Shown: positions 10,028 through 19,392 of the stretch, piece by piece
Position numbering within the stretch: the stretch's first letter is position 1
Layout: each line of letters begins with the position of its first letter
Source: Vibrio aestuarianus
GTDB taxonomy: Bacteria; Pseudomonadota; Gammaproteobacteria; Enterobacterales; Vibrionaceae
Direction: 5' to 3'
Length of the DNA stretch: 64,000 nucleotides
Assembly: GCF_012395185.1 (NCBI RefSeq)
Contig: NZ_JAAZTU010000003.1
Coordinates: 1-64,000 of the forward strand
The notes under the pieces: generated by a model
What the model saw: only the letters and a program-made list of their open reading frames with translations
The model's database searches: none
What the model was told of the DNA's origin: nothing
Position numbers and translations under genes: made by a program

Positions 10028-10909
10028 ATGAATAAATGGGTTATCGCTACTATTTTTACTACATTCGCTTTAAATTCTGTTGCGACATTTGCGATGGAAA
10101 AGCGTTATGTGGCAACGCCGCAGCAGTCTACGTGGCAAATGGTGGCTAATACACCACTGGAATGTCGCTTAGTACATCCTATCCCTAATTATGGTGATGC
10201 CGAGTTCTCTTCACGAGCAAACAAAAAGATAAATCTCGATTTTGAACTAAAAATGCGTCGCCCAATGGGTGAAACCCGTAATGTGAGTTTAGTTTCATTA
10301 CCACCAAGTTGGCGTCCGGGAGAAAGTGCTGATCGTATTACGACATTGCAATTTTTTAAGCAGTTTGATGGCTATATTGGTGGGCAAACCGCGTGGAGTT
10401 TACTCAGTGAATTAGAGAAAGGACGTTACCCGACGTTTAGTTATCAAGATTGGCAAAGCAGAGATCAGCGCATCGAAGTAGCACTATCATCAGTGCTGTT
10501 CCAAGAGAAATACAATATATTTAGCGATTGTGTGAGCAATTTGCTGCCGTACAGCTTTGAAGACATTTCCTTTACGATTTTGCATTACGACCGTGATAAC
10601 GTACAACTCAATAAAGCATCGCAAAAACGACTCGCGCAAATTGCAGAATATATCCGTTATAACCAAGACATCGACTTAGTTTTGGTTTCAACCTATACCG
10701 ATTCAGTGGATGGTAAGAGCGTAAGCCAAGATCTCTCAGAACGTCGAGCTGAAGTCTTAAGGGATTATTTTAAATCATTAGGTTTACCTGAAGACCGCAT
10801 TCAAGTGCAAGGTTATGGTAAGCGCAGACCAATCGCTGATAACGCATCACCAATCGGCAAAGATAAAAACCGAAGAGTGGTTATCTCATTGGGACGAACA
10901 CTGATCTAA
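10028..10909 (+). CDS. motY: Sodium-driven flagellar motor protein MotY
   Basis: MotY forms the T ring of the polar flagellar basal body with MotX and helps assemble the PomA/PomB stator. The start at 10028 follows GGAGAAT and gives 293 residues, the known Vibrio length. A cleavable signal peptide runs to about residue 20 (VATFA). The N-terminal domain binds the basal body. The C-terminal third is an OmpA-type peptidoglycan-binding domain ([39 protein letters not shown]). Cys residues at [13 protein letters not shown] and FSDCVSN positions probably form the conserved disulphide. Vibrio motY genes are usually sigma-28 dependent; I could not pick a convincing sigma-28 promoter. Confidence 0.95.
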   Translation: MNKWVIATIFTTFALNSVATFAMEKRYVATPQQSTWQMVANTPLECRLVHPIPNYGDAEFSSRANKKINLDFELKMRRPMGETRNVSLVSLPPSWRPGESADRITTLQFFKQFDGYIGGQTAWSLLSELEKGRYPTFSYQDWQSRDQRIEVALSSVLFQEKYNIFSDCVSNLLPYSFEDISFTILHYDRDNVQLNKASQKRLAQIAEYIRYNQDIDLVLVSTYTDSVDGKSVSQDLSERRAEVLRDYFKSLGLPEDRIQVQGYGKRRPIADNASPIGKDKNRRVVISLGRTLI

Positions 10910-10919
10910 TCCAGCTCAA

Positions 10920-10961
10920 TAGATATAGAAAAAGCAGCGATGGCTGCTTTTTCTATATCTA
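10920..10961. terminator. Long perfect hairpin terminator between motY and gloA
   Basis: Perfect 19-bp inverted repeat (arms 10920-10938 and 10943-10961, core AAAAAGCAGC / GCTGCTTTTT) around a 4-base loop. It lies between converging genes, so it should stop both transcripts. Confidence 0.92.
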
Positions 10962-10973
10962 GCTTATGCTTAA

Positions 10974-11390
10974 TTAGCCTTCTAATCCCGCTGAAGCTTG
11001 CTTGTTTTGAATAAGTTCAATCATGTAGCCGTCAGGGTCTTTTATAAAAGCGATGTGGGTCGTACCGCCTTTTACTGGCCCTGCTTCACGAGTGACATTA
11101 CCGCCAGCCGCTTTAATCGCGTCACAGGTTGTGTAGACATCTTCGACACCAATGGCTATGTGGCCAAATGCATTGCCAGGGTCATAGCTGGTGGTGCCCC
11201 AGTTATAGGTCAGTTCTATCACTGCGCCTTGTGACTCATCACCATAACCCAGGAACGCTAATGTGTACTTATACTCAGTGTTTTCATTGGTACGCAGTAA
11301 CTGCATACCCATAACTTTGGTGTAAAACTCGATAGATTTATCTAAATCACCGACGCGTAGCATAGTGTGCAAAATACGACTATTTGACAT
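10974..11390 (-). CDS. gloA: Lactoylglutathione lyase (glyoxalase I)
   Basis: GloA converts the hemithioacetal of methylglyoxal and glutathione to S-lactoylglutathione. The 138-residue vicinal-oxygen-chelate protein has all four metal ligands: His8, Glu59, His77 and Glu125. Its length and lack of zinc-type insertions suggest the Ni2+-activated E. coli type. nth lies 28 bp upstream on the same strand, so co-transcription is likely. Confidence 0.96.
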   Translation of the reverse strand: MSNSRILHTMLRVGDLDKSIEFYTKVMGMQLLRTNENTEYKYTLAFLGYGDESQGAVIELTYNWGTTSYDPGNAFGHIAIGVEDVYTTCDAIKAAGGNVTREAGPVKGGTTHIAFIKDPDGYMIELIQNKQASAGLEG

Positions 11391-11418
11391 GATGGGCTCC
11401 TAGCTTCTTGGCAAGTTT

Positions 11419-12054
11419 TTATAGTTCAGTTTTTTCTTTGTATTCACAAAGGTCTTCAATAATACAGCTACCGCAACGGGGCTTTCTTGCCACACAGGTG
11501 TAGCGACCATGAAGAATCAACCAATGGTGAACGTCAATTTTGAATTCTTTAGGGACGACTTTTAGCAGTTTTTGCTCGACGTCATCAACGTTTTTACCAA
11601 CTGCAAATTTTGTACGATTCGAAACACGGAAAATATGTGTATCTACCGCGATAGTCGGCCAGCCGAAAGCGGTGTTGAGGACGACATTTGCCGTTTTCCG
11701 CCCGACACCGGGGAGCGATTCTAATGCTTCTCGATTCTCAGGAACCTCACCATGATAGTGGTCGAGTAAAATTCGACAGGTTTTAATCACATTCTCAGCT
11801 TTGGAGTTAAATAACCCAATGGTTTTTATATACTCTTTCAGTCCCTCAACACCCAAATCGAAAATAGCCTGTGGGGTGTTGGCAATCGGGTAGAGCTTGT
11901 CCGTTGCTTTGTTGACGCTGACATCCGTCGCTTGAGCGGAAAGCAATACTGAAATAAGCAGCTCAAAAGGTGTTGTCCATTTGAGTTCAGTTTCCGGTTT
12001 AGGGTTGTTTTCCCTTAAGCGTTCGAGAATCTCGACTCGTTTGCTATTGTTCAT
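11419..12054 (-). CDS. nth: Endonuclease III
   Basis: Nth is a bifunctional DNA glycosylase/AP lyase that removes oxidised pyrimidines. The helix-hairpin-helix LPGVGRKTAN contains catalytic Lys120, and Asp138 lies in TIAVDTH. Four C-terminal cysteines (CVARKPRCGSCIIEDLC) bind the [4Fe-4S] cluster. At 211 residues it matches the E. coli enzyme. It lies directly downstream of rsxE on the same strand, the conserved rsx-nth arrangement also seen in E. coli. Confidence 0.97.
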   Translation of the reverse strand: MNNSKRVEILERLRENNPKPETELKWTTPFELLISVLLSAQATDVSVNKATDKLYPIANTPQAIFDLGVEGLKEYIKTIGLFNSKAENVIKTCRILLDHYHGEVPENREALESLPGVGRKTANVVLNTAFGWPTIAVDTHIFRVSNRTKFAVGKNVDDVEQKLLKVVPKEFKIDVHHWLILHGRYTCVARKPRCGSCIIEDLCEYKEKTEL

Positions 12055-12088
12055 CGTGCTGGCTGCTTCCTTTGTATTTTGACTTATA

Positions 12089-12781
12089 TTAGGCGTTGGT
12101 CACACGTGCTCGTTCTATGGCTGGCTTTTGTTCTTTTGGCTGGCGAGCAGCAATATTACTATCGATAATGTTTTTAGCCGCAATCAAAAAACCGACCCCA
12201 ATAAACGCACCAGGTGGAAGCAGGGCAAGCAAGAAGCTGTTATCAAAATGGAATATTTCGATACGCAGCATGGTCGCCCAATCTCCTAGCAATAAATCGG
12301 CGCCATCAAACAGTGTGCCATTGCCAATCACTTCGCGCATTGCACCTAGAACCACTAAAATAGTGGTCATACCCATTCCCATCCAAAATCCATCTTGAGC
12401 AGAAGGTAATACTGCATTTTTTGATGCAAATGCTTCAGCGCGGCCAATGATGATGCAGTTGGTGACAATGAGAGGAATGAAGATCCCAAGCGAGAGATAC
12501 AAGCCGTAAGCGTAAGCGTTCATCAACAATTGCACGCAGGTAACCAGTGCGGCGATGATCATCACAAAGACGGGGATACGAACTTCTTTTGGTACGTAAT
12601 CTCTCACCAAAGATACAGTGACATTAGAGCACACCAGAACTAATAAGGTTGCGATGCCCAAACCTAAGGCATTGGTCACGGTTGACGATACGGCAAGCAA
12701 TGGACATAACCCAAGTTGCTGTACTAACGCTGGGTTGTTGCTCCACATACCATTTTTAATTAGCGTTTTGTGGTCAGTCAT
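12089..12781 (-). CDS. rsxE: Electron transport complex subunit RsxE/RnfE
   Basis: RsxE is one of the three integral subunits (A, D, E) of the Rnf/Rsx complex, an ion-translocating ferredoxin:NAD oxidoreductase in some bacteria and, in E. coli, the complex that re-reduces SoxR. About six hydrophobic spans are visible, with the conserved [10 protein letters not shown] and [17 protein letters not shown] blocks; it is related to RsxA. The frame opens at 12802, but the ATG at 12781 gives the family-like N terminus ([13 protein letters not shown]) with AAGGAG upstream. The start overlaps the rsxG stop. Confidence 0.94.
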   Translation of the reverse strand: MTDHKTLIKNGMWSNNPALVQQLGLCPLLAVSSTVTNALGLGIATLLVLVCSNVTVSLVRDYVPKEVRIPVFVMIIAALVTCVQLLMNAYAYGLYLSLGIFIPLIVTNCIIIGRAEAFASKNAVLPSAQDGFWMGMGMTTILVVLGAMREVIGNGTLFDGADLLLGDWATMLRIEIFHFDNSFLLALLPPGAFIGVGFLIAAKNIIDSNIAARQPKEQKPAIERARVTNA

Positions 12782-13412
12782 CATTGGCTCCTTGGCAGTC
12801 AAAAGGTTGAGCTAATAACTGTTCACGGTTGTTGTTAACAAAAGCAACCGTATTTTTCACTGCTTTCACTACCGCTCTTGGTGTGATAGTTGCGCCAGTG
12901 AACTGGTCAAATTGTCCACCATCTTTGCGCACCTTCCAAGTATCCAGATTCTGTGCGGTCACTTGTTTGCCTGTGAAATTCAATATCCAGTCTGTGACAC
13001 GCAGGTCGATTTTGTCACCCAGCCCCGGAGTTTCTTGATGCGCTAAAACTCGCGTGCCAGTGATCGTTCCATCTTGTTGGATACCTATAATGATTTTTAT
13101 TGCACCGTTATAGCCATCAGGCGCGATTGCTTCAATCGCTAACGCGCTCGGCTGACCGTTGAGTGTTGCAATATAAGCATGCATCTGCTGCTCAGTTCCT
13201 AGTGCTGGGTCTTTAACCAGTGTACAGGATTTATATAGCTCATTATCATGTGCATCATGAGCAATGACTTGGTTGAGGATCGACTGCAACTGCGCTTGCT
13301 CTTGTCTGCTTATTTGCTCTTCAGTGAGATACTGAGTTAAGGCTACAACGCCTGTCGAAGCACAAGCAAAGATAGCAAGGATCAAACCGTTTTTACGAAT
13401 GGCGGTTAACAT
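12774..13412 (-). CDS. rsxG: Electron transport complex subunit RsxG/RnfG
   Basis: RsxG is a periplasm-facing flavoprotein subunit with one N-terminal membrane anchor (about residues 10-27). Its FMN is attached covalently through phosphate to a Thr in the (S/T)GATxT motif, here [12 protein letters not shown]. Length 212 residues is normal. It overlaps rsxE at its 3' end and follows rsxD after 8 bp. Confidence 0.95.
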   Translation of the reverse strand: MLTAIRKNGLILAIFACASTGVVALTQYLTEEQISRQEQAQLQSILNQVIAHDAHDNELYKSCTLVKDPALGTEQQMHAYIATLNGQPSALAIEAIAPDGYNGAIKIIIGIQQDGTITGTRVLAHQETPGLGDKIDLRVTDWILNFTGKQVTAQNLDTWKVRKDGGQFDQFTGATITPRAVVKAVKNTVAFVNNNREQLLAQPFDCQGANDD

Positions 13413-13420
13413 AGTGCTCC

Positions 13421-14467
13421 TTAATGACCATAAGTACGAGGTTTAGTGTAGTAGTCGATCAACGGTACACACATGTTTGCTAGCAATACGGCAAAGGCAA
13501 CGCCATCGGGAAAACCACCCCAACTGCGAATAACAAAGACCATCATGCCAATGAATGCACCGTAAATAAGACGACCTTTTACTGTGGTCGAGGCGGTGAC
13601 AGGATCGGTGGCGATAAAGAATGCCCCCAACATTGTTGCACCAGAAAGTAAATGAATCAGCGGTGATGCTGTTGTTCCTGGAGCAATGAGTTGAGTGATA
13701 AGGCTGGCACACAGCAAACCACCCAGCACAGCAACAGGAATATGCCAATTAATGACGCGCAGCTTTATTAGCAGTAGTCCACCGGCTAGATAGGCGAGGT
13801 TGACCCATTCCCAACCAATACCCGCTAAGCCACTAAATTGTGGATGCGTCATGGCTTCAGACACAGTTTGACCTGCGCGCAGTGATGTTTTTACCGAATC
13901 TAATGGTGTTGCCATAGTAACGCCATCAATGCCGGTTCGAATTTGTTGTAGTGAAAGCCCTTCAATATTAAAGCCGCTAAAAATGAGTAAAAATGCATCA
14001 CTAAATGAAATGGGCTCTGGTGCCAATGCGTTCGGTGCTATCCAACTGGTCATCTGTACTGGAAATGAGATCAGCAAAACCACATAAGCAACCATTGCTG
14101 GGTTGAAGGGGTTTTGTCCGATTCCGCCATATAGATGCTTTGCGATCACAATGGCAAAAAGCAGACCAATAAACAGCACCCACCAAGGTGACATCGGAGG
14201 AATGGCAATAGCTAACAACCATGCGGTGACCAATGCGCTGTAATCACTCAGTGAGCGAGTTGGGTTGCGTTTGCGCAGCAGCATTACTCCGGCTTCAAGT
14301 GATAAAGCAATCACAATGGCCAATATGAGCTGAATAATAGTGCCCCAACCGAAGAAATAACTTTGTGCAATCAGTCCAGGGATAGCGCATAAAGCTACCC
14401 ACTTCATCAAGTCTGAGGTGCTGCGCTTACTGTGCGCGTGGGGGGAGCTGGCAATAAAAAAGGCCAC
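13421..14467 (-). CDS. rsxD: Electron transport complex subunit RsxD/RnfD
   Basis: RsxD is a multi-span membrane subunit that also carries covalent FMN; the probable flavin Thr is in DGVTMATPL. The 348-residue protein shows about nine to ten hydrophobic spans and the typical [19 protein letters not shown] block. The start is GTG at 14467, overlapping the end of rsxC by one base, which suggests translational coupling. Confidence 0.95.
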   Translation of the reverse strand: MAFFIASSPHAHSKRSTSDLMKWVALCAIPGLIAQSYFFGWGTIIQLILAIVIALSLEAGVMLLRKRNPTRSLSDYSALVTAWLLAIAIPPMSPWWVLFIGLLFAIVIAKHLYGGIGQNPFNPAMVAYVVLLISFPVQMTSWIAPNALAPEPISFSDAFLLIFSGFNIEGLSLQQIRTGIDGVTMATPLDSVKTSLRAGQTVSEAMTHPQFSGLAGIGWEWVNLAYLAGGLLLIKLRVINWHIPVAVLGGLLCASLITQLIAPGTTASPLIHLLSGATMLGAFFIATDPVTASTTVKGRLIYGAFIGMMVFVIRSWGGFPDGVAFAVLLANMCVPLIDYYTKPRTYGH

Positions 14468-16881
14468 TACTCATTCTCCTCATTGTTTTCATTAACTTGT
14501 TTTTTTTGTTGGGCTTTACGTGCTTTAGCACGCGCAATGGCCGCCGCTACCGCGGCTTTTTTCGGGTCGTCTTGCTCAGTTGGTTCCACTGGTGTTTGAG
14601 TGTGTGACGGCTCTGTTTGTTGCTCTGCTTTACGTGCTTTAGCTCGGGCAATGGCCGCCGCTACCGCGGCTTTTTTCGGGTCGTCTTGCTCAGCCGGTTC
14701 CACTGGTGTTTGAGTGTGTGACAGCTCTGTTTGTTGCTCTGCTTTGCGCGCTTTAGCTCGTGCAATGGCCGCTGCTATCGCGGCTTTTTTCGGGTCGTCT
14801 TGCTCAGCCGGTTCCACTGGTGTTTGAGTGTGTGACAGCTCTGTTTGTTGCTCTGCTTTGCGTGCTTTAGCTCGTGCAATGGCCGCTGCTACCGCGGCTT
14901 TTTTCGGGTCGTCTTGCTCAGTTGGTTCCACTGGTGTTTGAGTGTGTGACGGCTCTGTTTGTTGCTCGGCTTTACGCGCTTTAGCACGCGCAATGGCCGC
15001 CGCTACCGCGACTTTTTTCGGGTCGTCTTGCTCAGTCGGTTCCACTGGTGTTTGAGTTTGTGACAGCTCTGTTTGTTGCTCGGTTTTGCGTGCTTTAGCC
15101 CGTGCAATGGCCGCAGCCACTGCCGATTTTTTATCCGTAGTGTCAGTAACCACAGGCTCTTCGGCACCGCTCGATTGCGCTTTTCGCTCTCTTGCTTGGC
15201 GTTTTCGCTCTTCTCGGAGCTTTATCATTTCAGAATTGTCAGGTTGCGTTTCGCCTGCTTGAAGTGCTTGCGCCTGTTTAGCTTTTGCTCTGGCTATAGC
15301 GGCTGCCACTGCAGGTTTAACGTCAGGTGAATCCTTAGTTTCAGCTTGGGCTTTTTGTGCTTTAACGCGTGCGATAGCGGCTGCAACAGCATCATCACCA
15401 CCTGTTTTTTTCATCTCTTGACGGCGTTCATCAGCGGCTTTCTTAAAGCGATTTTCACGCTCAGCTTTATCTCTTTCTAAGCGTGCTTTTTTCTCTTCAA
15501 AGCGTAGCTTGGCCCGCTCTGCTGCTTCAGCTTCTTGCTTACGTGTTTTTATTTCCGCTTTTGCTTGACGATAATACTGCACCAAAGGAATTTCACTAGG
15601 GCACACATAAGCGCATGCACCACACTCAATACAGTCCTGTAGATGCAGTTCTTCACACTTGTCATATTCTTGTGCTTTTGCATGCCATTGCAGTTGTTGG
15701 GGGAGTAATGATGCGGGACAAACTTCAGCACATTGCCCACAGCGAATACATTCCATTTCGTGTTGTGACGATGCAATTTCTTTACGTGTAGGAGCAAGAA
15801 TACAGTTGGTTGTTTTGGTGATGGGCACCTGAGAGTGAGGCAAGGTAAAGCCCATCATTGGGCCACCCATAATCAACCTCGGCAGTTTTTTATCAGCGGT
15901 ATAACCAAACTGCTCCAGTAAATGTTGCACGGAAGTGCCTAGTAATACCCATACATTACGAGGTTGCTTGAACGTCTTGCCAGTTAGTGTCACCACTCGG
16001 TTGATTAACGGCTCACCGTTAATTACAGCACGCTTAATAGCATACATTGACCCAACATTTTGCACCATAAGTCCGATATCAGCTGGAATTTTCCCGACGG
16101 GAACTTCTTGGTTAGTCAGCAGCTTAATCATCTGCTTTTCGCCACCAGACGGGTATTTAGTTGGGATAACGCGGATCACGATGTTTTTATTAATAGCCGC
16201 TTTTTCTAATGCTCGAATTGCTTCGGGTTTGTTATCTTCAATACCAATGATGGTCAATTTTGGTTTGAGTATGTGTTCAACGATGCTAATGCCTAGGATG
16301 ATTTCTTCTGCATGTTGCTGCATCAAAACGTCATCGGCGGTAATGTAAGGTTCACACTCGGCCGCATTAATGATCAGTATTTCTGTGCGAGCCAAGCCCG
16401 ATTGTATTTTTTTAGCTGTTGGGAAGCCTGCGCCACCTAGCCCTGAAATACCCGCTTGGCGAATTACTTCAATCAGTTGCTCTGGTGTTTTCTGCTGGTA
16501 ATCAGCTATAGGAGTGCGCGCGATCCATTCATCTTGTTGGTCTGCTGTTATGACGATACACATTTCGCTCAGCCCTGAAGGGTGTGCGGTAGTACGTGGT
16601 TCAATTGCAGAAATTGTTCCCGAGGTAGGGGCATGCACAGGCAGCATGAAGGTCGATGTATACTGGGTTAAAGGTTGTCCTTTCAGTACACGCTCACCAA
16701 CCGTTACCAGTAAATCACCTGCGCGGCCAATATGTTGCTTTAAAGGCAACACGATTTCGTTGGGAATGGATGCGGCAATCAATGGTGTTTGGTTTGATTG
16801 ACGTTTATTTTCTGGTGGGTGAATGCCGCCAGGAAAATTCCAAAGCGCACCCGTTCTAATTTGTTCAATTAATGGCAACAT
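14467..16881 (-). CDS. rsxC: Electron transport complex subunit RsxC/RnfC with expanded repeat tail
   Basis: RsxC is the peripheral NADH/FMN- and iron-sulphur-binding subunit. The first ~450 residues form the conserved core: a glycine-rich [12 protein letters not shown] nucleotide-binding segment, then two [4Fe-4S] motifs [12 protein letters not shown] and [13 protein letters not shown] charged coiled-coil region follows, then a long Ala/Lys/Arg-rich tail built from [16 protein letters not shown] units. The total of 804 residues is long compared with compact RnfC proteins because of this tail; repeat-length variation is common among gammaproteobacterial RsxC. ATG start nine bases after the rsxB stop. 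Confidence 0.95.
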   Translation of the reverse strand: MLPLIEQIRTGALWNFPGGIHPPENKRQSNQTPLIAASIPNEIVLPLKQHIGRAGDLLVTVGERVLKGQPLTQYTSTFMLPVHAPTSGTISAIEPRTTAHPSGLSEMCIVITADQQDEWIARTPIADYQQKTPEQLIEVIRQAGISGLGGAGFPTAKKIQSGLARTEILIINAAECEPYITADDVLMQQHAEEIILGISIVEHILKPKLTIIGIEDNKPEAIRALEKAAINKNIVIRVIPTKYPSGGEKQMIKLLTNQEVPVGKIPADIGLMVQNVGSMYAIKRAVINGEPLINRVVTLTGKTFKQPRNVWVLLGTSVQHLLEQFGYTADKKLPRLIMGGPMMGFTLPHSQVPITKTTNCILAPTRKEIASSQHEMECIRCGQCAEVCPASLLPQQLQWHAKAQEYDKCEELHLQDCIECGACAYVCPSEIPLVQYYRQAKAEIKTRKQEAEAAERAKLRFEEKKARLERDKAERENRFKKAADERRQEMKKTGGDDAVAAAIARVKAQKAQAETKDSPDVKPAVAAAIARAKAKQAQALQAGETQPDNSEMIKLREERKRQARERKAQSSGAEEPVVTDTTDKKSAVAAAIARAKARKTEQQTELSQTQTPVEPTEQDDPKKVAVAAAIARAKARKAEQQTEPSHTQTPVEPTEQDDPKKAAVAAAIARAKARKAEQQTELSHTQTPVEPAEQDDPKKAAIAAAIARAKARKAEQQTELSHTQTPVEPAEQDDPKKAAVAAAIARAKARKAEQQTEPSHTQTPVEPTEQDDPKKAAVAAAIARAKARKAQQKKQVNENNEENE
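14488..15132 (-). repeat. 114-bp tandem repeats in the rsxC tail
   Basis: Five complete 38-residue units run from 15132 down to 14563, and a shortened sixth runs to 14488. Each has the form [19 protein letters not shown], then [19 protein letters not shown]. Copies differ at only a few residues (T/A after VEP, L/P after TE). Upstream, from about 15133 to 15400, more diverged VAAAIARxKA units occur. The DNA-level identity indicates recent duplication. Confidence 0.93.
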
Positions 16882-16889
16882 ACCAGTCC

Positions 16890-17477
16890 TTAATTCACGC
16901 TTTTCTGCGATTGAGATGCAGAATCGGTAACATCAACAACAGGAATGGCGTTCATTTGCCACTTCCAAGTATCGGTGGTTTGTTCTACTGGAATCATTTC
17001 AATACAGTCAGTTGGACAAGGCGCAACACAGAGGTCACAGCCAGTACATTCCGATTTTATAACGGTATGCAGTGCTTTAGTGCCGCCGACAATCGCATCC
17101 ACAGGGCAAGCTTGAATGCATTTTGTGCAGCCGATGCACATATCTTCATGAATAAATGCAACGGTTTTCACTTTATTATCAAGGTCGTGGGCTGACTCTT
17201 CTGCTTCGACGCCCATTAAATCGGCCAGTTTTTCGATGGTTGCCTGGCCACCTGGTGGGCATTTATTGATTTTGTCTCCGCCAGCGATGGCTTCAGCGTA
17301 AGGACGACAACCTGGGTATCCACATTGCCCGCATTGAGTTTGCGGTAAAATAGCGTCAATTTGATCGACGATAGGGTCGGCCTCCACTTTAAAGCGGATA
17401 GAAGCAAAGCCCAAAATGGCACCAAAAATGGCGGCTAGAGCAGCAAGCGCGAGAACAGCGATTAGTATCGTACTCAT
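16890..17477 (-). CDS. rsxB: Electron transport complex subunit RsxB/RnfB
   Basis: RsxB is the ferredoxin-like subunit of the Rsx complex. It has an N-terminal membrane anchor (about residues 5-27), a four-Cys cluster domain ([15 protein letters not shown]) and two bacterial ferredoxin motifs ([12 protein letters not shown] and [12 protein letters not shown]). The 195-residue length is normal. It is one base away from the rsxA stop, so the genes are coupled. Confidence 0.96.
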   Translation of the reverse strand: MSTILIAVLALAALAAIFGAILGFASIRFKVEADPIVDQIDAILPQTQCGQCGYPGCRPYAEAIAGGDKINKCPPGGQATIEKLADLMGVEAEESAHDLDNKVKTVAFIHEDMCIGCTKCIQACPVDAIVGGTKALHTVIKSECTGCDLCVAPCPTDCIEMIPVEQTTDTWKWQMNAIPVVDVTDSASQSQKSVN

Positions 17478-17478
17478 A

Positions 17479-18060
17479 TTACAGTTTCACTAACCCCGTA
17501 AAGCCCATAAAAGCAAGAGACATAAGACCTGCGGTAATCATCGCGATAGAGGCCCCTTTAAAAGGCGTGGGTACATCGGCCACGCTGATGCGTTCACGCA
17601 TTGAGGCAAACAGAATCAATACCAATGAAAACCCGACGGCAGCACCAAACCCATAAATAATAGACTGAATAAAATTGTGGTTCTCGTTGATATTAAGCAG
17701 AGCCACACCCAAAACAGCGCAGTTAGTGGTGATCAAAGGAAGAAAAATACCAAGTAGGCGATACAACGTTGGGCTAGTTTTGTGTACCACCATTTCGGTA
17801 AATTGCACCACTACCGCAATAACTAATATAAAGCTCATCGTGCGCAGGTATTCAATGCCTAATGGGTGGAGTATGTAGTTTTCAACTAGGTAGGCACACA
17901 CAGAGGCTAAGGTTAGTACGAATGTCGTCGCCAACCCCATGCCTATTGCCGTTTCTAGTTTTTTTGAGACACCCATAAAAGGGCAAAGCCCCAAAAACTT
18001 TACCAGTACAAAGTTGTTGACCAGTACTGTGCCAACTAACAACAAAAAATATTCGGTCAT
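17479..18060 (-). CDS. rsxA: Electron transport complex subunit RsxA/RnfA
   Basis: RsxA is an integral subunit with about six spans, paralogous to RsxE. Conserved blocks are [20 protein letters not shown] and [18 protein letters not shown]. The frame opens at 18120, but the ATG at 18060 gives the family N terminus ([17 protein letters not shown]) and 193 residues, identical to the E. coli length. First gene of the rsxABCDGE-nth unit; its promoter should lie between 18061 and about 18250, but I see no convincing promoter or FNR/SoxR-type site. Confidence 0.94.
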   Translation of the reverse strand: MTEYFLLLVGTVLVNNFVLVKFLGLCPFMGVSKKLETAIGMGLATTFVLTLASVCAYLVENYILHPLGIEYLRTMSFILVIAVVVQFTEMVVHKTSPTLYRLLGIFLPLITTNCAVLGVALLNINENHNFIQSIIYGFGAAVGFSLVLILFASMRERISVADVPTPFKGASIAMITAGLMSLAFMGFTGLVKL

Positions 18061-18526
18061 AGTTATATCAATCTTAAATTCCGATCCGGTCATTATCGTG
18101 CTTTGCAAGGGTAATAACAACCAAGGAAAGATAAGGTTTTATACCTTTGGCGGAAATCTATACGCTTTCGCGCCAAACTTACCGCATGAGGTTGATTGCC
18201 ATAGCTAATATAAGCGTTGGGCTTGATGGCTATTATACCACTCTACTATTTGGCATCATGGCTTTGGAGCAAAGTTGTAGTTGTTCTCAAAGTTATGCTT
18301 TGAAATACATTTCTTGCTCGATATCCCTCATTCCATTGTTGCGAATTTCTAGATGTAATATCGAAATAATCACAGATGCATCTGATTGATTATGCTACGT
18401 TATACTCATTATTTTCTATGGGTATTATTGGTTTGACTATTCACACTCTTCAAGAACGGCATCGGTTTTTAGAAATGCTTGCCTTGTGGCAAGGCTATGT
18501 TCGCAACAAAGGACTCAGATCTTGCC

Positions 18527-18554
18527 GTTCACTGCCGCACAGGCAGCTTAGAAA
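18527..18554 (+). CRISPR. Isolated 28-base type I-F CRISPR-like repeat
   Basis: A 28-base segment begins GTTCACTGCC and ends GCTTAGAAA, with the inverted pair CTGCC-GCACA-GGCAG. From memory it is identical to the type I-F repeat of Yersinia and of many Vibrio/Enterobacteriaceae arrays. With the normal 60-base periodicity, neither the next position (18587-18614) nor the previous one (18467-18494) resembles the repeat, so there is a single unit, not an array. No cas gene is present in the window. It may be a relic of a lost array, a solitary repeat unit of phage/mobile origin, or a guide-like element. Confidence 0.7.
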
Positions 18555-18730
18555 GCGTTAGAGATTTGTTTATCTGTTAAAGATTGAGTTGTTCTTGCCA
18601 TGATTTGTACACCGTAAATTGGAACATACGGACAATGTACCTATTTGTGTACCTAAACTTCTAAGCTAGTACGAGTCAGGAAAAGACGTTAAGAGAATGC
18701 AATTCCTTGAAATAGCTAGGTTTAGATACA

Positions 18731-18758
18731 AAAAAAGACGTCCTAGGACGTCTTTTTT
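18731..18758. terminator. tRNA-Asn terminator, perfect palindrome
   Basis: A 28-bp perfect palindrome: six A, GACGTCCT, AGGACGTC, six T. It follows the 3' end of tRNA-Asn on the minus strand and would work in both directions. Confidence 0.9.
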
Positions 18759-18766
18759 CTGGAATT

Positions 18767-18842
18767 TGGCTCCCCCTGCAAGACTTGAACTTGCGACATA
18801 CGGATTAACAGTCCGCCGTTCTACCGACTGAACTAAGGGGGA
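18767..18842 (-). tRNA. tRNA-Asn (anticodon GTT)
   Basis: On the minus strand a 76-base cloverleaf can be folded. The acceptor arm is TCCCCCT/AGGGGGA with encoded GCCA end; the D arm has AGTTCAGTCGGTAGAAC; the anticodon arm CGGACTGTTAATCCG has loop CTGTTAA, giving anticodon GTT; the T arm contains GTTCAAGTC. The central part is nearly identical to E. coli tRNA-Asn. A sigma-70 promoter and a strong terminator frame it as a single-gene unit. Confidence 0.97.
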
Positions 18843-18861
18843 ATTGCTTTAAGCGGTGCGA

Positions 18862-18890
18862 ATGTTAGCTAGCGAGATGTTTAGTGTCAA
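18862..18890 (-). promoter_or_regulatory. Sigma-70 promoter of tRNA-Asn
   Basis: On the minus strand TTGACA (18890-18885), 17-bp spacer, TAACAT (18867-18862), with a GC-rich discriminator CGCACCGC typical of stable-RNA promoters under stringent control. Confidence 0.85.
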
Positions 18891-18975
18891 CCTTTTTACA
18901 TCAATAAAAAATAAATTTTCCCATTAAAAATGCTTTACTTTTTTGTATCCCTTATCAGTATTAGGCTAGGTTTAC

Positions 18976-18998
18976 TTATCCACCAAAATTGTGGATAA
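18976..18998. promoter_or_regulatory. Inverted pair of DnaA boxes upstream of uvrB
   Basis: TTATCCACC on the plus strand (18976-18984) faces TTATCCACA on the minus strand (18998-18990), separated by five bases. The second is a perfect consensus DnaA box, the first has one mismatch. The rest of 18891-19392 is AT-rich and without genes. An E. coli uvrB promoter also has a DnaA box, so DnaA control of uvrB is plausible. The pair is ~395 bp before the uvrB start. Confidence 0.6.
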
Positions 18999-19392
18999 GT
19001 GTGTTAATGAACCTTGCGCAACTTGTTTTTAGGACAGATATTGAGTAATTACTCAAATGTGACTTACTGTTAATCTTGTATTTAACTGTTTGTTTTTACG
19101 TTTTTTTTATGACTTATCAACCGAGACGATTGTGGTGGTGGTTACATCGCGTAAAAATAAAAATATCGATTTTCAATAGTATTTTGGGGAAAACAAGTGG
19201 ATTATTTTTTTGTACAAGGCTGATTTTTGTACGAATTGGGTGGAGGATGATAGCAAACTCCAAAGTGGTAATCTAGTGTTTTTTTCGATGCTTGCTCGAT
19301 CTTCTGCACAACTATTTTGATGAATTGCTTGCAACAAAACCTCGCTAACAGCGAGAATGCTTGAGAGGTCACAGGCATTGGTTAGAGGAACT

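Larger units (their letters stand above)
18061..18766. other. Non-coding stretch between rsxA and tRNA-Asn
   Basis: About 700 bp without a believable gene. It must hold the rsx promoter near its left end. It also contains a GCTTGCC/GGCAAGGC hairpin near 18478-18494, the isolated CRISPR-like repeat described separately, and the tRNA terminator. Two small open frames (18147-18389 and 18376-18561) have no clear ribosome site or family features and are not called. Confidence 0.6.

Noticed and set aside
18147..18561. Two small plus-strand open frames in the rsxA-tRNA gap
   Set aside because: No good ribosome site, no family features, and they overlap the CRISPR-like repeat; composition looks non-coding.
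18467..18614. Possible further CRISPR repeats on either side of the solitary one
   Set aside because: At the expected 60-base spacing neither side shows more than scattered identity, so no array is claimed.
18061..18790. Duplicate of the tRNA-Asn 3' end as evidence of an integrated element
   Set aside because: No second copy of the tRNA 3' segment is visible on the rsxA side, so no tRNA-targeted island is claimed.
18891..19392. LexA box for uvrB
   Set aside because: Several CTGT or ACAG half-sites exist but none pairs at the right spacing; not reported as an operator.
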